Source: Acholeplasmataceae bacterium
GTDB lineage: Bacteria > Bacillota > Negativicutes > Acidaminococcales > Acidaminococcaceae
Reading direction: 5' to 3'
Assembly: GCA_012517145.1 (NCBI GenBank)
Contig: JAAYVM010000136.1
Location: forward strand, 1-62,314
Length of the DNA: 62,314 nucleotides
Part shown: in pieces, positions 51,764 to 60,203 of the stretch
Position numbering within the stretch: the stretch's first letter is position 1
Layout of the letters: each line of letters begins with the position of its first letter
Program-made: the position numbers and the translations under genes
The notes under the pieces: model-generated
The model's database searches: none
What the model saw: the letters and a program-made list of their open reading frames with translations, nothing else
Told to the model about the DNA's origin: nothing

Positions 51764-52756
51764 ATGAAAGAAATAAATTGTTGTGATTCTGTAACAATGA
51801 CAACTGCTGATGGATTTGGACAGGGCTTTAAGCAGGCTCCTGTTATTGGCAGTACTTATGTACCCAAAGCTGATGGCAATGGATCATGTGCAAAGGTTTA
51901 CTTTACGAAGCATATTGATGCTGAGCACTTAATCAAGCTGTATGAAATCATCAATGAAGGAATTTATGGTAAGGTGGCGATTAAGCTTCATACTGGTGAA
52001 CCGCATGGGCCGAATATTTTACCGCAAGCTATGGTGAAAGCTTTCCAGGCAAATGTGCCTGACAGTACAGTAGTTGAAACGAACACGCTTTATCAAGGGG
52101 GCCGTTATACGACCGAGGATCATAGAAAGACACTCGAAACAAATGGCTGGACTTTCTGCCCGGTAGATATCCTGGATGAGGAAGGTGACGTATTACTTCC
52201 GGTGCGTGGCGGCAAACATTTAAAGGAGGTCGCAATGGGTGGGCACATTACCAATTATGATTCGATGATTGTGCTCACACATTTCAAAGGACATGCTATG
52301 GGCGGATTTGGCGGCTCGTTAAAGAATATTGCGATTGGCTGCGCCTCGGGACAAGTTGGTAAACGGCAAGTCCATGGTGTAGTAGAGGACATGCCGGCGA
52401 ATTTCGAAGAGTGGCCGATGCAGGATTATTTCATGGAACTGATGGTAGACTCCGGTAAAGCGACTGTAGACTATTTTGGTAAACACATTGTGTTTTTAAA
52501 TGTTATGCGCCGTATGTCGGTTGATTGTGACTGTGCCGGTATTAGTGCAGCTGAGCCGACGATTGGTGATATCGGTATTGTGGCATCCACGGACATTTTG
52601 GCAGTTGACCAGGCATGTATTGATATGGTTTATCAGCGGACAGATAATCATGACCTTGTAGAACGCATCGAATCGCGCAGTGGGCTTCATCAGCTCACTG
52701 TTATGAGCGAACTTAAGATGGGCAATGAGAAGTACCAATTAGTTTCCATTGACTAA
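51764..52756 (+). CDS. DUF362 protein without ferredoxin insert
   Basis: A 330-residue protein starting at ATG 51764 behind TTGGAGGCG. Conserved segments parallel those of the paralogue at 46746: AIKLHTGEPHGPNILPQAMV, ETNTLYQGGRYTTEDH and LTHFKGHAMGGFGGSLKNIA. The two-cluster ferredoxin domain is absent; a short Cys pair (DCDCAG) remains near residue 255. It has its own MerR-type promoter (6). The role is not established. Retention of two versions in one regulon suggests different redox partners. Confidence 0.83.
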   Translation: MKEINCCDSVTMTTADGFGQGFKQAPVIGSTYVPKADGNGSCAKVYFTKHIDAEHLIKLYEIINEGIYGKVAIKLHTGEPHGPNILPQAMVKAFQANVPDSTVVETNTLYQGGRYTTEDHRKTLETNGWTFCPVDILDEEGDVLLPVRGGKHLKEVAMGGHITNYDSMIVLTHFKGHAMGGFGGSLKNIAIGCASGQVGKRQVHGVVEDMPANFEEWPMQDYFMELMVDSGKATVDYFGKHIVFLNVMRRMSVDCDCAGISAAEPTIGDIGIVASTDILAVDQACIDMVYQRTDNHDLVERIESRSGLHQLTVMSELKMGNEKYQLVSID

Positions 52757-52793
52757 TTTTTGCGACTTGATTATATAATTAAAAACATCGGAG

Positions 52794-52829
52794 GACTTGC
52801 AACGATTAAATTCGCTGCAAGTCTTTTTT
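52794..52829 (+). terminator. Terminator after the second DUF362 gene
   Basis: GACTTGCA (52794-52801) pairs with TGCAAGTC (52816-52823), followed by TTTTTT. Confidence 0.85.
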
Positions 52830-52843
52830 AAAATAATGAAATC

Positions 52844-52884
52844 TTCATAATTTCTTCACAACTTTTTCATAATATATTCATAGT
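52844..52884 (+). promoter_or_regulatory. Four 11-bp-phased direct repeats before the two-component operon
   Basis: TTCATAAT (52844), TTCACAAC (52855), TTCATAAT (52866) and TTCATAGT (52877) are spaced exactly 11 bp apart. This is the layout of PhoB/PhoP/OmpR-type binding arrays. A -10-like TAGAAT follows at 52884-52889. Confidence 0.7.
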
Positions 52885-52924
52885 AGAATAGTATGATAGC
52901 ATCATCGAAAGGGAGGTGGCTCAA

Positions 52925-53104
52925 ATGTTTGGAGCATGTGGATATGGAGGAACAGCAGGTTTTTATGGAGGCCCAATAAGTTGGTTGGGTATGTCTTTTG
53001 GAATTATTACACATCTGGCTTTTACGGCATTGTTGCTTTTAGCTGTTGTCTGGATGTTCAAGACTGTTTTTCGCAAGAATGACGAAAGCAGCACTAAGCA
53101 ATAA
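52925..53104 (+). CDS. Small membrane protein upstream of the two-component system
   Basis: A 59-residue protein. The start ATG 52925 is set by GGGAGGTG 6 nt upstream. A Gly/Tyr/Phe-rich N-terminus (MFGACGYGGTAGFYGG) precedes one membrane helix (ITHLAFTALLLLAVVWMF) and a charged cytoplasmic tail. I do not recognise a family. It is first in the operon with the response regulator 38 bp downstream and lies behind the phased repeats, so it may be a sensor accessory or a target of the system. Confidence 0.65.
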   Translation: MFGACGYGGTAGFYGGPISWLGMSFGIITHLAFTALLLLAVVWMFKTVFRKNDESSTKQ

Positions 53105-53142
53105 AAGAAAGTAATTTTTAAGATAAAAAAGGAGGAGTCCGG

Positions 53143-53838
53143 ATGTCACAGTATTCAGTGTTGTTAGTCGACGATGATGTCAAACTGGTAAGACTATTGC
53201 AGTCGTATTTTGAAAAAGAAGGATTTTTGATTTACTTCGCTCATAATGGGCTGGATGCTCTGCAAATCGTGCGTCAGCGCAACCCGAATATTGTGGTTCT
53301 GGATTTAATGCTGCCGGGATTGGATGTGCTTGAAGTCTGCCGGAAAATCCGCAAGGATAATGATGTGCCTATTCTTATGCTGACTGCGAAAGATGAGGAA
53401 GCAGATCGACTAGTTGGATTAGAAATCGGTGCTGATGACTATGTTACCAAACCTTTCAGCCCTAAAGAAGTCGTAGCAAGGGTCAAAGCTATCCTGCGCC
53501 GTGAGCATAAGCAGGTGGTGCAGTATAAACCTATTCAAGTTGGAGCAATAACTATTGACCTCGAACGTCACCAAGTTTTGTATAATCAGAATCCTGTGCA
53601 GTTGACACCTACGGAATTTAAAATTCTTGAGCTTTTGGCAGGTAATATCGGCAAGGTTTTCAGCAGAGCCCAAATTGCTGAGCAGGCGCAAGGCTATACC
53701 TTTGATGGTTATGAACGGACGGTTGACGCTCATATCAAAAATCTCAGGCGAAAAATTGGTGATCAATCCAAGGATTCGGGCTATATCCAGACGGTTTATG
53801 GCATCGGCTATAAATTAGAGGGTGAAAACTATGAATAG
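53143..53838 (+). CDS. OmpR/PhoB family response regulator
   Basis: A 231-residue regulator. The receiver domain has the acidic pocket LLVDDDVKL, phospho-acceptor Asp in VVLDLMLPGLD, LTAKDEE and the lysine in VTKPFSPKE. The C-terminal winged helix reads LTPTEFKILELLAGN, with the recognition region in YERTVDAHIKNLRRKIG. It overlaps the kinase gene by 8 bp. The 11-bp-phased repeats 260 bp upstream are an obvious autoregulatory target. Confidence 0.93.
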   Translation: MSQYSVLLVDDDVKLVRLLQSYFEKEGFLIYFAHNGLDALQIVRQRNPNIVVLDLMLPGLDVLEVCRKIRKDNDVPILMLTAKDEEADRLVGLEIGADDYVTKPFSPKEVVARVKAILRREHKQVVQYKPIQVGAITIDLERHQVLYNQNPVQLTPTEFKILELLAGNIGKVFSRAQIAEQAQGYTFDGYERTVDAHIKNLRRKIGDQSKDSGYIQTVYGIGYKLEGENYE

Positions 53839-54949
53839 TATCACCTACCGTATTACAGGCTTGGTTTTTTCAGCAATAGTTCTGACGGTTTGCATTTTGA
53901 TCTATTTGGCGAATGTGCAGATGACGGGCTTGTTTCAGGAATACCTGATGGGTCAGCATATGATGGGAAGGGCAGGTATGAGCCGCCTCGCTATTATGGG
54001 ACAGCAGGAAGAGGCGTTTTTGGCTTCCGTGCATCATTCATTACTTTGGGTTGGACTGGCAATTCTTATCGTAGGGCTGGTAGTAAGTTATTTACTGGCT
54101 CGCAGTATAACTGTGCCTCTGCGCAAACTGAGTCAGGCTGCAGAACAAATTGAGCAGGGTAATTTTGAACAGCAGGTATCTGTAGCAACAAAAGATGAAA
54201 TTGGTCATCTTGGCAAGGTTTTCAATCGGATGGCAGAAACATTAGCAACCAATAATAACCTGCGTCGTCAGCTTTTTGCCAATATTGCACATGAACTGAG
54301 AACGCCGCTGGCAATTATCCAAGGTAATCTTGAGGGCATGGTAGACGGTGTTATTGAACCTAGTAAGGATCAGCTAAGGTCGCTGCATGAAGAAGCAGTA
54401 CGTCTGAATAGGCTCATCAAAGATTTAAGGGATTTATCCCTGGCAGAAGTGCGGCAGCTTAATCTCGAGAAGGAACCTACTGATATAAATCAACTTGTCA
54501 CACGGACGGTGCTGATGCTGAAACCAATGTCCGATGCGAAACAAATCAGCATCGAATGTGCGTTGGCGGACCAACTGCCGGAGATAGCAGTAGACGCCGA
54601 TCGTATCAGCCAGGTTTTCTACAATATTATAGTAAATGCTATCCGTTATTCGCCAAATGAGGGAGTTGTGAGGATTACAACTGCGTTAACTGAATTTAAT
54701 GGCAAACAAAATTTGCAAATATCCTTTGCCGACGCTGGCTTAGGCATTTCACCCGAAGATGAGCCTTATATATTTGAGCATTTTTATCGTGGCGATAAAT
54801 CACGTGATCGCAAGAGTGGCGGCTCCGGTATAGGGTTGGCCATAGTCAAGCAACTGGTAGAAATTCATGGCGGACAAGTAATGGTGACCAGCAAGCCTGG
54901 AGAAGGGAGCACCTTCATAGTGCTGCTACCGGTTGTGCTTTCAGAGTGA
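53831..54949 (+). CDS. Membrane sensor histidine kinase
   Basis: A 372-residue kinase, start ATG 53831 behind GAGGGTG. Two membrane helices (about 8-28 and 73-95) flank a short external loop rich in Met and His (MGQHMMGRAGMSRLAIMGQQ), which hints at metal sensing, perhaps copper. HAMP follows, then the phospho-acceptor box ANIAHELRTPLAII and the ATPase boxes NIIVNAIRYSPN, DAGLGISPEDEPYIF and GGSGIGLAIVKQL. It pairs with the overlapping response regulator. The ligand is inferred only from loop composition. Confidence 0.9.
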   Translation: MNSITYRITGLVFSAIVLTVCILIYLANVQMTGLFQEYLMGQHMMGRAGMSRLAIMGQQEEAFLASVHHSLLWVGLAILIVGLVVSYLLARSITVPLRKLSQAAEQIEQGNFEQQVSVATKDEIGHLGKVFNRMAETLATNNNLRRQLFANIAHELRTPLAIIQGNLEGMVDGVIEPSKDQLRSLHEEAVRLNRLIKDLRDLSLAEVRQLNLEKEPTDINQLVTRTVLMLKPMSDAKQISIECALADQLPEIAVDADRISQVFYNIIVNAIRYSPNEGVVRITTALTEFNGKQNLQISFADAGLGISPEDEPYIFEHFYRGDKSRDRKSGGSGIGLAIVKQLVEIHGGQVMVTSKPGEGSTFIVLLPVVLSE

Positions 54950-55327
54950 GGCGAGTGTGCAAATAAAGGCAAAGGCTAAAGAGTTCCTCTAGCTGCTTCC
55001 ACAAGCGAGAGAAGTCGTTGTATTCAATGTCTATCGGTAAGAATTTAATAGTTCCTCTGGACCATTCCACACGCGTTAAACGGCCGCAATAAATTCGGCC
55101 GAACGCTGATGTATATGAGTCCCGTCACTTCTTAAATTCTTGCCTCTTTGTTTGTTCTAAATAACTCTGTTTGAATAGCATCCCACCCGCGACTATTCGG
55201 TTGCAAGCAGCCGGTCGCTGATGTGCAGCAAGCCCGTCACTTCTTTAGCCCTTGCCGTTAGATCGGGATTTTGAATAACCGTTTTCAGCATAAATAAATT
55301 ATCAATTATTAAGGATGGTAGACATAG
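54950..55327. repeat. Unexplained imperfect tandem repeats of about 110 bp
   Basis: No gene fits this 378-bp gap. Two similar units begin near 55052 and 55162. Their ends are most alike: 55096-55144 and 55208-55256 share CGCTGATGT, CCCGTCACTTCTT and CTTGCC. A partial third copy of the unit start (GTTCCTCTAG, then TTCCACAAGCG) lies near 54986. CGGCCG is repeated at 55081 and 55096 and can form a stem. Both strands show stops in all frames. It may be a structured RNA, a protein-binding array, or a decayed element. Confidence 0.55.
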
Positions 55328-55825
55328 ATGAGTATGACACATTATATGGAATTATTGGCAACAAACCAGCCTTGGAATCTTATCATGTACATGGTGATTC
55401 CGGTAGCGTTGGCCGAAGCCCTTGTAGCAACTGAATTTTTTACCGTTTTTCTGCATGGCACTAAAGATACTGCCTGGAGAACATGGAATAAATGGATCGG
55501 CATAGTACTAGGTTTTTACTTCTTGGGCATCTTCCTTAACCTTACTATCACTGTTGTGCCCAATATCGAGTGGCGTGGCACAGCTGACATCTTAGCAGTT
55601 GGTTCCTATTTGGCTGGCGTCATACCTCTTTTTAGTATCACACTGCTAGAATTGGGTTTCATTGGCAAGGGTAAAAGCGAAAACGACAAAATGAAAATGC
55701 ATTTTGTACTGCTGACAGTTTTTCTTGTTGTTGCGCATGTGGCCATGATATTTGGCATGGTCGATCCTACGATTATGGGGTGGAGTGCAGACAATACAAT
55801 GGAGAATATGCAGCATAATATGTAA
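55328..55825 (+). CDS. DUF6803-like four-helix membrane protein
   Basis: A 165-residue membrane protein with four to five helices. It starts MSMTHYMELLATNQPWNLIM, contains an acidic and aromatic helix (VALAEALVATEFFTVFLHG), and ends in a Met/His-rich tail (MENMQHNM). The pattern fits DUF6803, whose function is unknown; I hold this with moderate confidence. Its tail and its position between a Met-loop kinase and copper genes suggest a metal link. It ends at a strong terminator. Confidence 0.7.
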   Translation: MSMTHYMELLATNQPWNLIMYMVIPVALAEALVATEFFTVFLHGTKDTAWRTWNKWIGIVLGFYFLGIFLNLTITVVPNIEWRGTADILAVGSYLAGVIPLFSITLLELGFIGKGKSENDKMKMHFVLLTVFLVVAHVAMIFGMVDPTIMGWSADNTMENMQHNM

Positions 55826-55828
55826 AAA

Positions 55829-55870
55829 AATACTATCGATACAAATTTATTTTTGTATCGATAGTATTTT
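55829..55870 (+). terminator. Terminator after the DUF6803-like gene
   Basis: AATACTATCGATACAAA (55829-55845) pairs with TTTGTATCGATAGTATT (55852-55868), then TT. Confidence 0.9.
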
Positions 55871-55916
55871 GTACATTAGCTATTGAATTAAGAGTATGAA
55901 AAGTGGTTTAATTAGA

Positions 55917-55946
55917 TTAAGAATTATAAATAATAATAATTCTTAA
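55917..55946. promoter_or_regulatory. Perfect inverted repeat before the dioxygenase gene
   Basis: TTAAGAATTAT (55917-55927) is repeated in inverse at 55936-55946, just before the ribosome site GGAAAGG. It may be an operator or a leader hairpin. Confidence 0.5.
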
Positions 55947-55968
55947 CTTCGGAAAGGACTGCAAAAAT

Positions 55969-56742
55969 ATGACGCATAAAATGCCGGTATTATTTGTTGG
56001 ACATGGTTCTCCGATGAATGCAATTGAAGATAATAGTTTTACAAGAAACTGGGAAAAAATAGCAGTTAAAATTCCTAAACCAGAGGCAATCTTATCTGTT
56101 TCAGCGCATTGGTATACCAAGGGCAGCAAGATTATGGATTCTGCGAGCCCGAGACAGATTTATGACATGTATGGTTTCCCGGATGCCTTGTATAAGCTGA
56201 TTTATGCTCCTGCCGGAGCTCCGCTTCTTGCGCATCAAACAAAGAATTTGATTAGTACGGAAGTTCAGATTGATAATAGCTGGGGGATTGACCACGGCTC
56301 ATGGTCCGTTCTCTGCAAAATGTACCCCAAGGCTGATATCCCAGTTTTTCAGCTAAGTATTGATGCACATGCCGACGCAGCGATACATTTCAAAATCGGA
56401 CAGGAGCTGGCTGCTTTACGCGAACAGGGCGTCCTGATCCTCGGCAGCGGTAATGTTGTTCATAATCTTGCCCTGATTAATTGGGATATGGAAGATGCAG
56501 GCTATTCCTGGGCCAACGAATTTGATGAATATATTAAAGATAAAATAAACCAAAGAGAATACGATGATGTTATTCATTACCGCAATGCAGGCAGATCTTC
56601 GGCATCAGCTTTTGTGACGCCTGACCATTTCTACCCCTTGCTTTATGTGCTCGGGGCATCTGAAAAAGATGACAAATTGACTGTTTTTAATGATTCCTGC
56701 CTGTTGGGTTCACTTTCTATGACTTGTTACTTATTTGAATAA
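55969..56742 (+). CDS. Class III extradiol ring-cleavage dioxygenase-like protein (YgiD/LigB type)
   Basis: A 257-residue enzyme of the YgiD/4,5-DOPA-dioxygenase family. Metal-binding signatures are FVGHGSPMNAIEDN, SVSAHWYTKGSKI and WGIDHGSWSVL, and ILGSGNVVHNLALINW is the usual later block. Such enzymes use a non-haem metal and O2 to open catechols, which is odd for an anaerobe; several family members have other roles. It forms an operon with a 71-residue protein 21 bp downstream. Confidence 0.85.
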   Translation: MTHKMPVLFVGHGSPMNAIEDNSFTRNWEKIAVKIPKPEAILSVSAHWYTKGSKIMDSASPRQIYDMYGFPDALYKLIYAPAGAPLLAHQTKNLISTEVQIDNSWGIDHGSWSVLCKMYPKADIPVFQLSIDAHADAAIHFKIGQELAALREQGVLILGSGNVVHNLALINWDMEDAGYSWANEFDEYIKDKINQREYDDVIHYRNAGRSSASAFVTPDHFYPLLYVLGASEKDDKLTVFNDSCLLGSLSMTCYLFE

Positions 56743-56763
56743 AATCTTAAAGGAGATGTTATT

Positions 56764-56979
56764 ATGGGAAAATTCGCCAATGCGGAAAAAGTTGGTTTAC
56801 GTGACAAAAAAACACAAAAATTGATAGCCGTTTATCCGCTTAAAGTTACTGGTACCGATGAAGAAATCAGTGAAACCGTGCGTGATTGGTTTTATAAACA
56901 AAGTTGTGCCGCAGAGGACAGACTTTTGACTGCCTATGTAGATGTTTTGAGTGAAGCAGAACTGAAAGAGCATAAATAA
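56764..56979 (+). CDS. Small conserved-looking protein of unknown function
   Basis: A 71-residue soluble protein with a strong ribosome site (AAGGAGATG). It reads GKFANAEKVGLRDKKTQKLI at the N-terminus and has a single Cys in the middle (YKQSCAAEDR). Predicted strand-helix content and the acidic, lysine-rich character suggest a compact fold. I do not recognise a family. It is co-transcribed with the dioxygenase-like gene and may modify or assist it. Confidence 0.65.
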   Translation: MGKFANAEKVGLRDKKTQKLIAVYPLKVTGTDEEISETVRDWFYKQSCAAEDRLLTAYVDVLSEAELKEHK

Positions 56980-57002
56980 AAAATTCAAAAAAAGCAGTAT
57001 GT

Positions 57003-57059
57003 AAAAGACGGCTATCTTTCCCGAATAATTTAGTTTGGGCATAGAGAGGCCGTCTTTTT
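57003..57059 (+). terminator. Terminator after the dioxygenase operon
   Basis: AAAAGACGGC (57003-57012) pairs with GCCGTCTTTTT (57049-57059). An inner CCC/GGG pair stabilises the loop. Confidence 0.8.
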
Positions 57060-57078
57060 GTATCTACCAATTCATATA

Positions 57079-57135
57079 TTGACCAAAGAGATTAATTGTT
57101 TTACAATTAAGACATACAGTACTGGGGTAGGGTAT
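57079..57135 (+). promoter_or_regulatory. Copper-responsive promoter with CsoR-type operator
   Basis: TTGACC at 57079-57084, 17 bp, TACAAT at 57102-57107. The G-tract pseudo-palindrome ATACAGTA-CTGGGG-TAGGGTAT (57114-57135) lies at the start point, in the style of CsoR boxes. Confidence 0.75.
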
Positions 57136-57152
57136 ATTGGGGGAGAAAAATA

Positions 57153-57422
57153 ATGTTAAATGAAACTGAAAAGAAGGACGTCAGGCAGCGCTTAAAGAAG
57201 GTAGCCGGACAGATTAATGGCATAGATAAAATGGTTGAAGAGGGGCGTTACTGCGTCGATATTGTTCAACAAATCGTGGCAGCGAGGGCAGCTCTCAACA
57301 AAGCGGCGATGCTTATCTTGGAAAGCCATGCGAAAAGCTGCGTTATTAAGGCAATCAAGGAAGACCACGGCGAGGAAAGCATTGATGAGCTAATGCAGGT
57401 ATTGAAACATTTTACGAAGTGA
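57153..57422 (+). CDS. csoR: Copper-sensing repressor CsoR
   Basis: An 89-residue all-helical repressor of the CsoR/RcnR family. The Cu(I) ligand set is seen as Cys in EGRYCVDIVQQI and His-x3-Cys in LESHAKSCVIKAI, the C-H-C triad of true CsoR. The N-terminal RLKKVAGQINGIDKMVEEG is the DNA-binding face. It heads the csoR-copA-copZ operon behind a promoter with a matching operator. Copper binding releases DNA and induces export. Confidence 0.93.
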   Translation: MLNETEKKDVRQRLKKVAGQINGIDKMVEEGRYCVDIVQQIVAARAALNKAAMLILESHAKSCVIKAIKEDHGEESIDELMQVLKHFTK

Positions 57423-57491
57423 TATTTCGTGTAGCTAGCAGTCGCTTAGAAAATATGTCAGTAGGTGATTGGGAAAAAGGAAGTGGTTTCT

Positions 57492-59924
57492 ATGACGGAA
57501 AATAACCAAACGACATCGCGTTCGGTACAATTGAAAATTTCCGGTATGACTTGTGCAGCATGCTCTGCACGGATTGAGAAAGGTTTGTCCAAGTTGCCTG
57601 GCGTTGAAAAGGCTGCTGTTAATCTTGCGTCGGAAAAAGCCGCTGTCACCTATGATCCGGCACAGATCAATCCTGAAGCGATGGCGCAAAAAATACATGA
57701 TCTTGGCTACGAAGTTGTGAAAGATAAAGTCGAGTTTGCGATTACCGGTATGACTTGTGCAGCCTGCGCCACGCGCATAGAAAAAGGTCTGCAAAAATTA
57801 CCGGGAGTATATGCTGCCATGGTTAATCTGGCAACGGAAAAGGCTGTTATAGAATACAACAGCAGTGAAATTACAGCTGCCGATATGAAGGCCAAAGTAA
57901 AGCAATTAGGCTATGAAGCTCATGATATGGCTGATGCAGGTGGGGAAGACAAGGAAAAAGACTTGCGTGAGGCAGAGATTAATAAACAAAAAAGGCGCTT
58001 TATACTCTCAGCAGTATTATCGTTTCCCTTGTTGTTGGCGATGATTTCCCATTCTCTTGGCGTATTCCATGGCTTCAGCAGCTTTTTTATGCAACCGGTC
58101 GTACAGCTTGGGCTGGCAACGCCAGTACAGTTTCTCGTTGGCTGGCCTTTTTATAGGGGTGCCTATAATGCTTTAAGGAATGGCAGTGCCAACATGGATG
58201 TCCTTGTTGCACTTGGTACGTCATCTGCGTATTTTTTTAGTTTGGCCAATATGTTCACCGGTAAAGCTGATTTGTACTTCGAAAGTTCTGCTGTGCTGAT
58301 TACCCTGATTATTCTGGGCAAACTGTTAGAGGCAAGGGCTAAGGGTCAAACCTCGGCTGCTATTAAGGCCCTTATGGGGTTGCAGGCGAAAACAGCTCGC
58401 GTGGTGCGACAAGGGCAGGAATTGGATATTCCGATCGAAGACGTTGTGCTCGGTGATATTCTTGTTGTAAGACCCGGTGAAAAAATACCGGTAGATGGTG
58501 TAATCACTGAGGGTAATTCGACAATTGACGAATCGATGCTGACGGGCGAGAGCCTGCCGGTCGACAAAAAAATAGGTGACACGGTGGTTGGTGCTACTAT
58601 CAATAAGTTTGGCGCCTTTAAATTCGAAGCTACAAAGATTGGCAGAGACACGGCACTGGCACAAATTGTGCGCATTGTAGAAGAAGCACAAGGGTCCAAA
58701 GCTCCTATACAGCGTTTTGCCGATGTGGTTTCCGGATATTTCGTGCCAGCCGTGGTAGCGATTGCTGTAATTACTTTCTGCGTCTGGTATTTTATTCTTG
58801 ATCAAGGCAATTTTACCCGTGCTTTAATTAATTTCACGTCGGTCATGGTTATTGCCTGCCCGTGTGCTTTGGGACTTGCGACACCGACCTCCATCATGGT
58901 AGGGACGGGTAAAGGAGCAGAAAGCGGTATTCTTATCAAAAGTGCAGAGCATCTGGAGAACGCCCAGAAACTGACGACGATTGTTCTCGATAAAACCGGT
59001 ACTATTACCAAAGGGCAGCCAGAAGTAACAAATGTTATTGCCATGACAGGTTTTAGCGACACTTCAGTTGTACAGGCAGCTGCAAGCGTGGAAAAAAATT
59101 CTGAACATCCGCTGGCACAGGCCATCGTCAAATATGGACAAAAAGCAGGTACAGCATTTTCGGAAGTTGAGGAGTTTGCGGCCACTCCGGGACATGGTGT
59201 GCAAGGCCGTCTTGATGGGAAGATAGTGCTCGTGGGTACCAACAGGTTCATGCAGGAAAACAATATAGACCTTGTAATGGCTTCCAAACAGAAGGAACAA
59301 TTGGAGCAACAGGGCAAAACAGTCATGTTGGTTGCTATAGACCATGTTTTAGCTGGGATGATAGCAGTTGCCGATACTGTCAAAGAAACATCCGCACAAG
59401 CGATAGCTGAGCTAAGATTATTAGGAATTGATGTCTGGATGATTACAGGCGATAATGTCCGTGCGGGCAAGACAATTGGCGACAGCGTAGGCATTAAGAA
59501 TGTTTTGGCAGAAGTATTGCCGGAGCATAAGGCGGAAAAAGTGGCGGCTCTCAAAAAAGAAGGCAGGATTGTAGGTATGGTCGGTGACGGCATCAACGAT
59601 GCGCCGGCCCTGGCAACCGCTGATGTAGGTTTCGCAATCGGTACCGGTACAGATGTAGCGATTGAGGCAGCCGATATAACCCTGATGCGTGGTGACCTGA
59701 TGGGTGTGGTTGCAGCTATCAGATTAAGTAAGGCTACGATGCGCAATATCAAACAAAATCTATTCTGGGCCCTTTTCTACAATGCTTTGGGCATTCCAGT
59801 TGCTGCCGCTGGCTTTTTGTCACCAATCTTAGCGGGTGGCGCGATGGCCTTCAGCTCCGTCTCAGTTGTGACGAATGCTTTGAGGCTCAGGAATTTTAAA
59901 CCATATGAAGTAAAAAAAAAATAA
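57492..59924 (+). CDS. copA: Copper-exporting P-type ATPase CopA
   Basis: An 810-residue P1B-1 ATPase, start ATG 57492 behind AAGGAAG. Two N-terminal heavy-metal domains carry [14 protein letters not shown] and [14 protein letters not shown]. The membrane site is CPC ([15 protein letters not shown], near 454). The phosphorylation motif DKTGT lies near 500; SEHPLAQAI and GDGINDAPA complete the set. It pumps Cu(I) out of the cytoplasm. It is followed after 15 bp by the chaperone CopZ. It differs from the CPH-type CopB at 21760, so the cell has two distinct copper pumps. Confidence 0.96.
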   Translation: MTENNQTTSRSVQLKISGMTCAACSARIEKGLSKLPGVEKAAVNLASEKAAVTYDPAQINPEAMAQKIHDLGYEVVKDKVEFAITGMTCAACATRIEKGLQKLPGVYAAMVNLATEKAVIEYNSSEITAADMKAKVKQLGYEAHDMADAGGEDKEKDLREAEINKQKRRFILSAVLSFPLLLAMISHSLGVFHGFSSFFMQPVVQLGLATPVQFLVGWPFYRGAYNALRNGSANMDVLVALGTSSAYFFSLANMFTGKADLYFESSAVLITLIILGKLLEARAKGQTSAAIKALMGLQAKTARVVRQGQELDIPIEDVVLGDILVVRPGEKIPVDGVITEGNSTIDESMLTGESLPVDKKIGDTVVGATINKFGAFKFEATKIGRDTALAQIVRIVEEAQGSKAPIQRFADVVSGYFVPAVVAIAVITFCVWYFILDQGNFTRALINFTSVMVIACPCALGLATPTSIMVGTGKGAESGILIKSAEHLENAQKLTTIVLDKTGTITKGQPEVTNVIAMTGFSDTSVVQAAASVEKNSEHPLAQAIVKYGQKAGTAFSEVEEFAATPGHGVQGRLDGKIVLVGTNRFMQENNIDLVMASKQKEQLEQQGKTVMLVAIDHVLAGMIAVADTVKETSAQAIAELRLLGIDVWMITGDNVRAGKTIGDSVGIKNVLAEVLPEHKAEKVAALKKEGRIVGMVGDGINDAPALATADVGFAIGTGTDVAIEAADITLMRGDLMGVVAAIRLSKATMRNIKQNLFWALFYNALGIPVAAAGFLSPILAGGAMAFSSVSVVTNALRLRNFKPYEVKKK

Positions 59925-59939
59925 AGGGAGTGAAAGATT

Positions 59940-60137
59940 ATGCAAGAAACTATTATCAAAATTGAAGGTATGTCCTGTGGACACTGCAAGGCCGCAGTTG
60001 AAAAAGCTTTGAAAGCAGTTCCCGGAGTGGAGACAGCAGTTGTTAGCCTGGAAGAAAAGCAAGCCGTCGTTACAGGCAATGCAACTATGCACGCCATGCG
60101 TGAAGCGATTGAAGATGCCGGTTATGAAGTATTCTAG
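59940..60137 (+). CDS. copZ: Copper chaperone CopZ
   Basis: A 65-residue heavy-metal-associated domain with the ferredoxin-like fold. The metal loop is GMSCGHCKAAVEKAL, whose C-x2-C binds Cu(I) and whose internal His is typical of CopZ. It hands copper to CopA or CsoR. It is the third gene of the operon, with AAAGGGAGTG as ribosome site. Confidence 0.95.
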   Translation: MQETIIKIEGMSCGHCKAAVEKALKAVPGVETAVVSLEEKQAVVTGNATMHAMREAIEDAGYEVF

Positions 60138-60203
60138 TATGCAGAAAAGAATAAGTTTATAGAGTATGGTATTGGCTCTTTGGTTTAAGGAGGAGTATTG
60201 GGT

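Noticed and set aside
54950-55327. CRISPR array or tRNA cluster in the repeat-bearing gap
   Set aside because: The repeats are long (about 110 bp), imperfect and only two to three in number, without uniform spacers; no cloverleaf could be drawn.
58802-59752. A 316-codon open frame on the minus strand within copA
   Set aside because: It lies entirely opposite a perfect CopA reading frame, has low-complexity Ser/Thr/Pro/Ile content typical of antisense frames, and no ribosome site or family motif.
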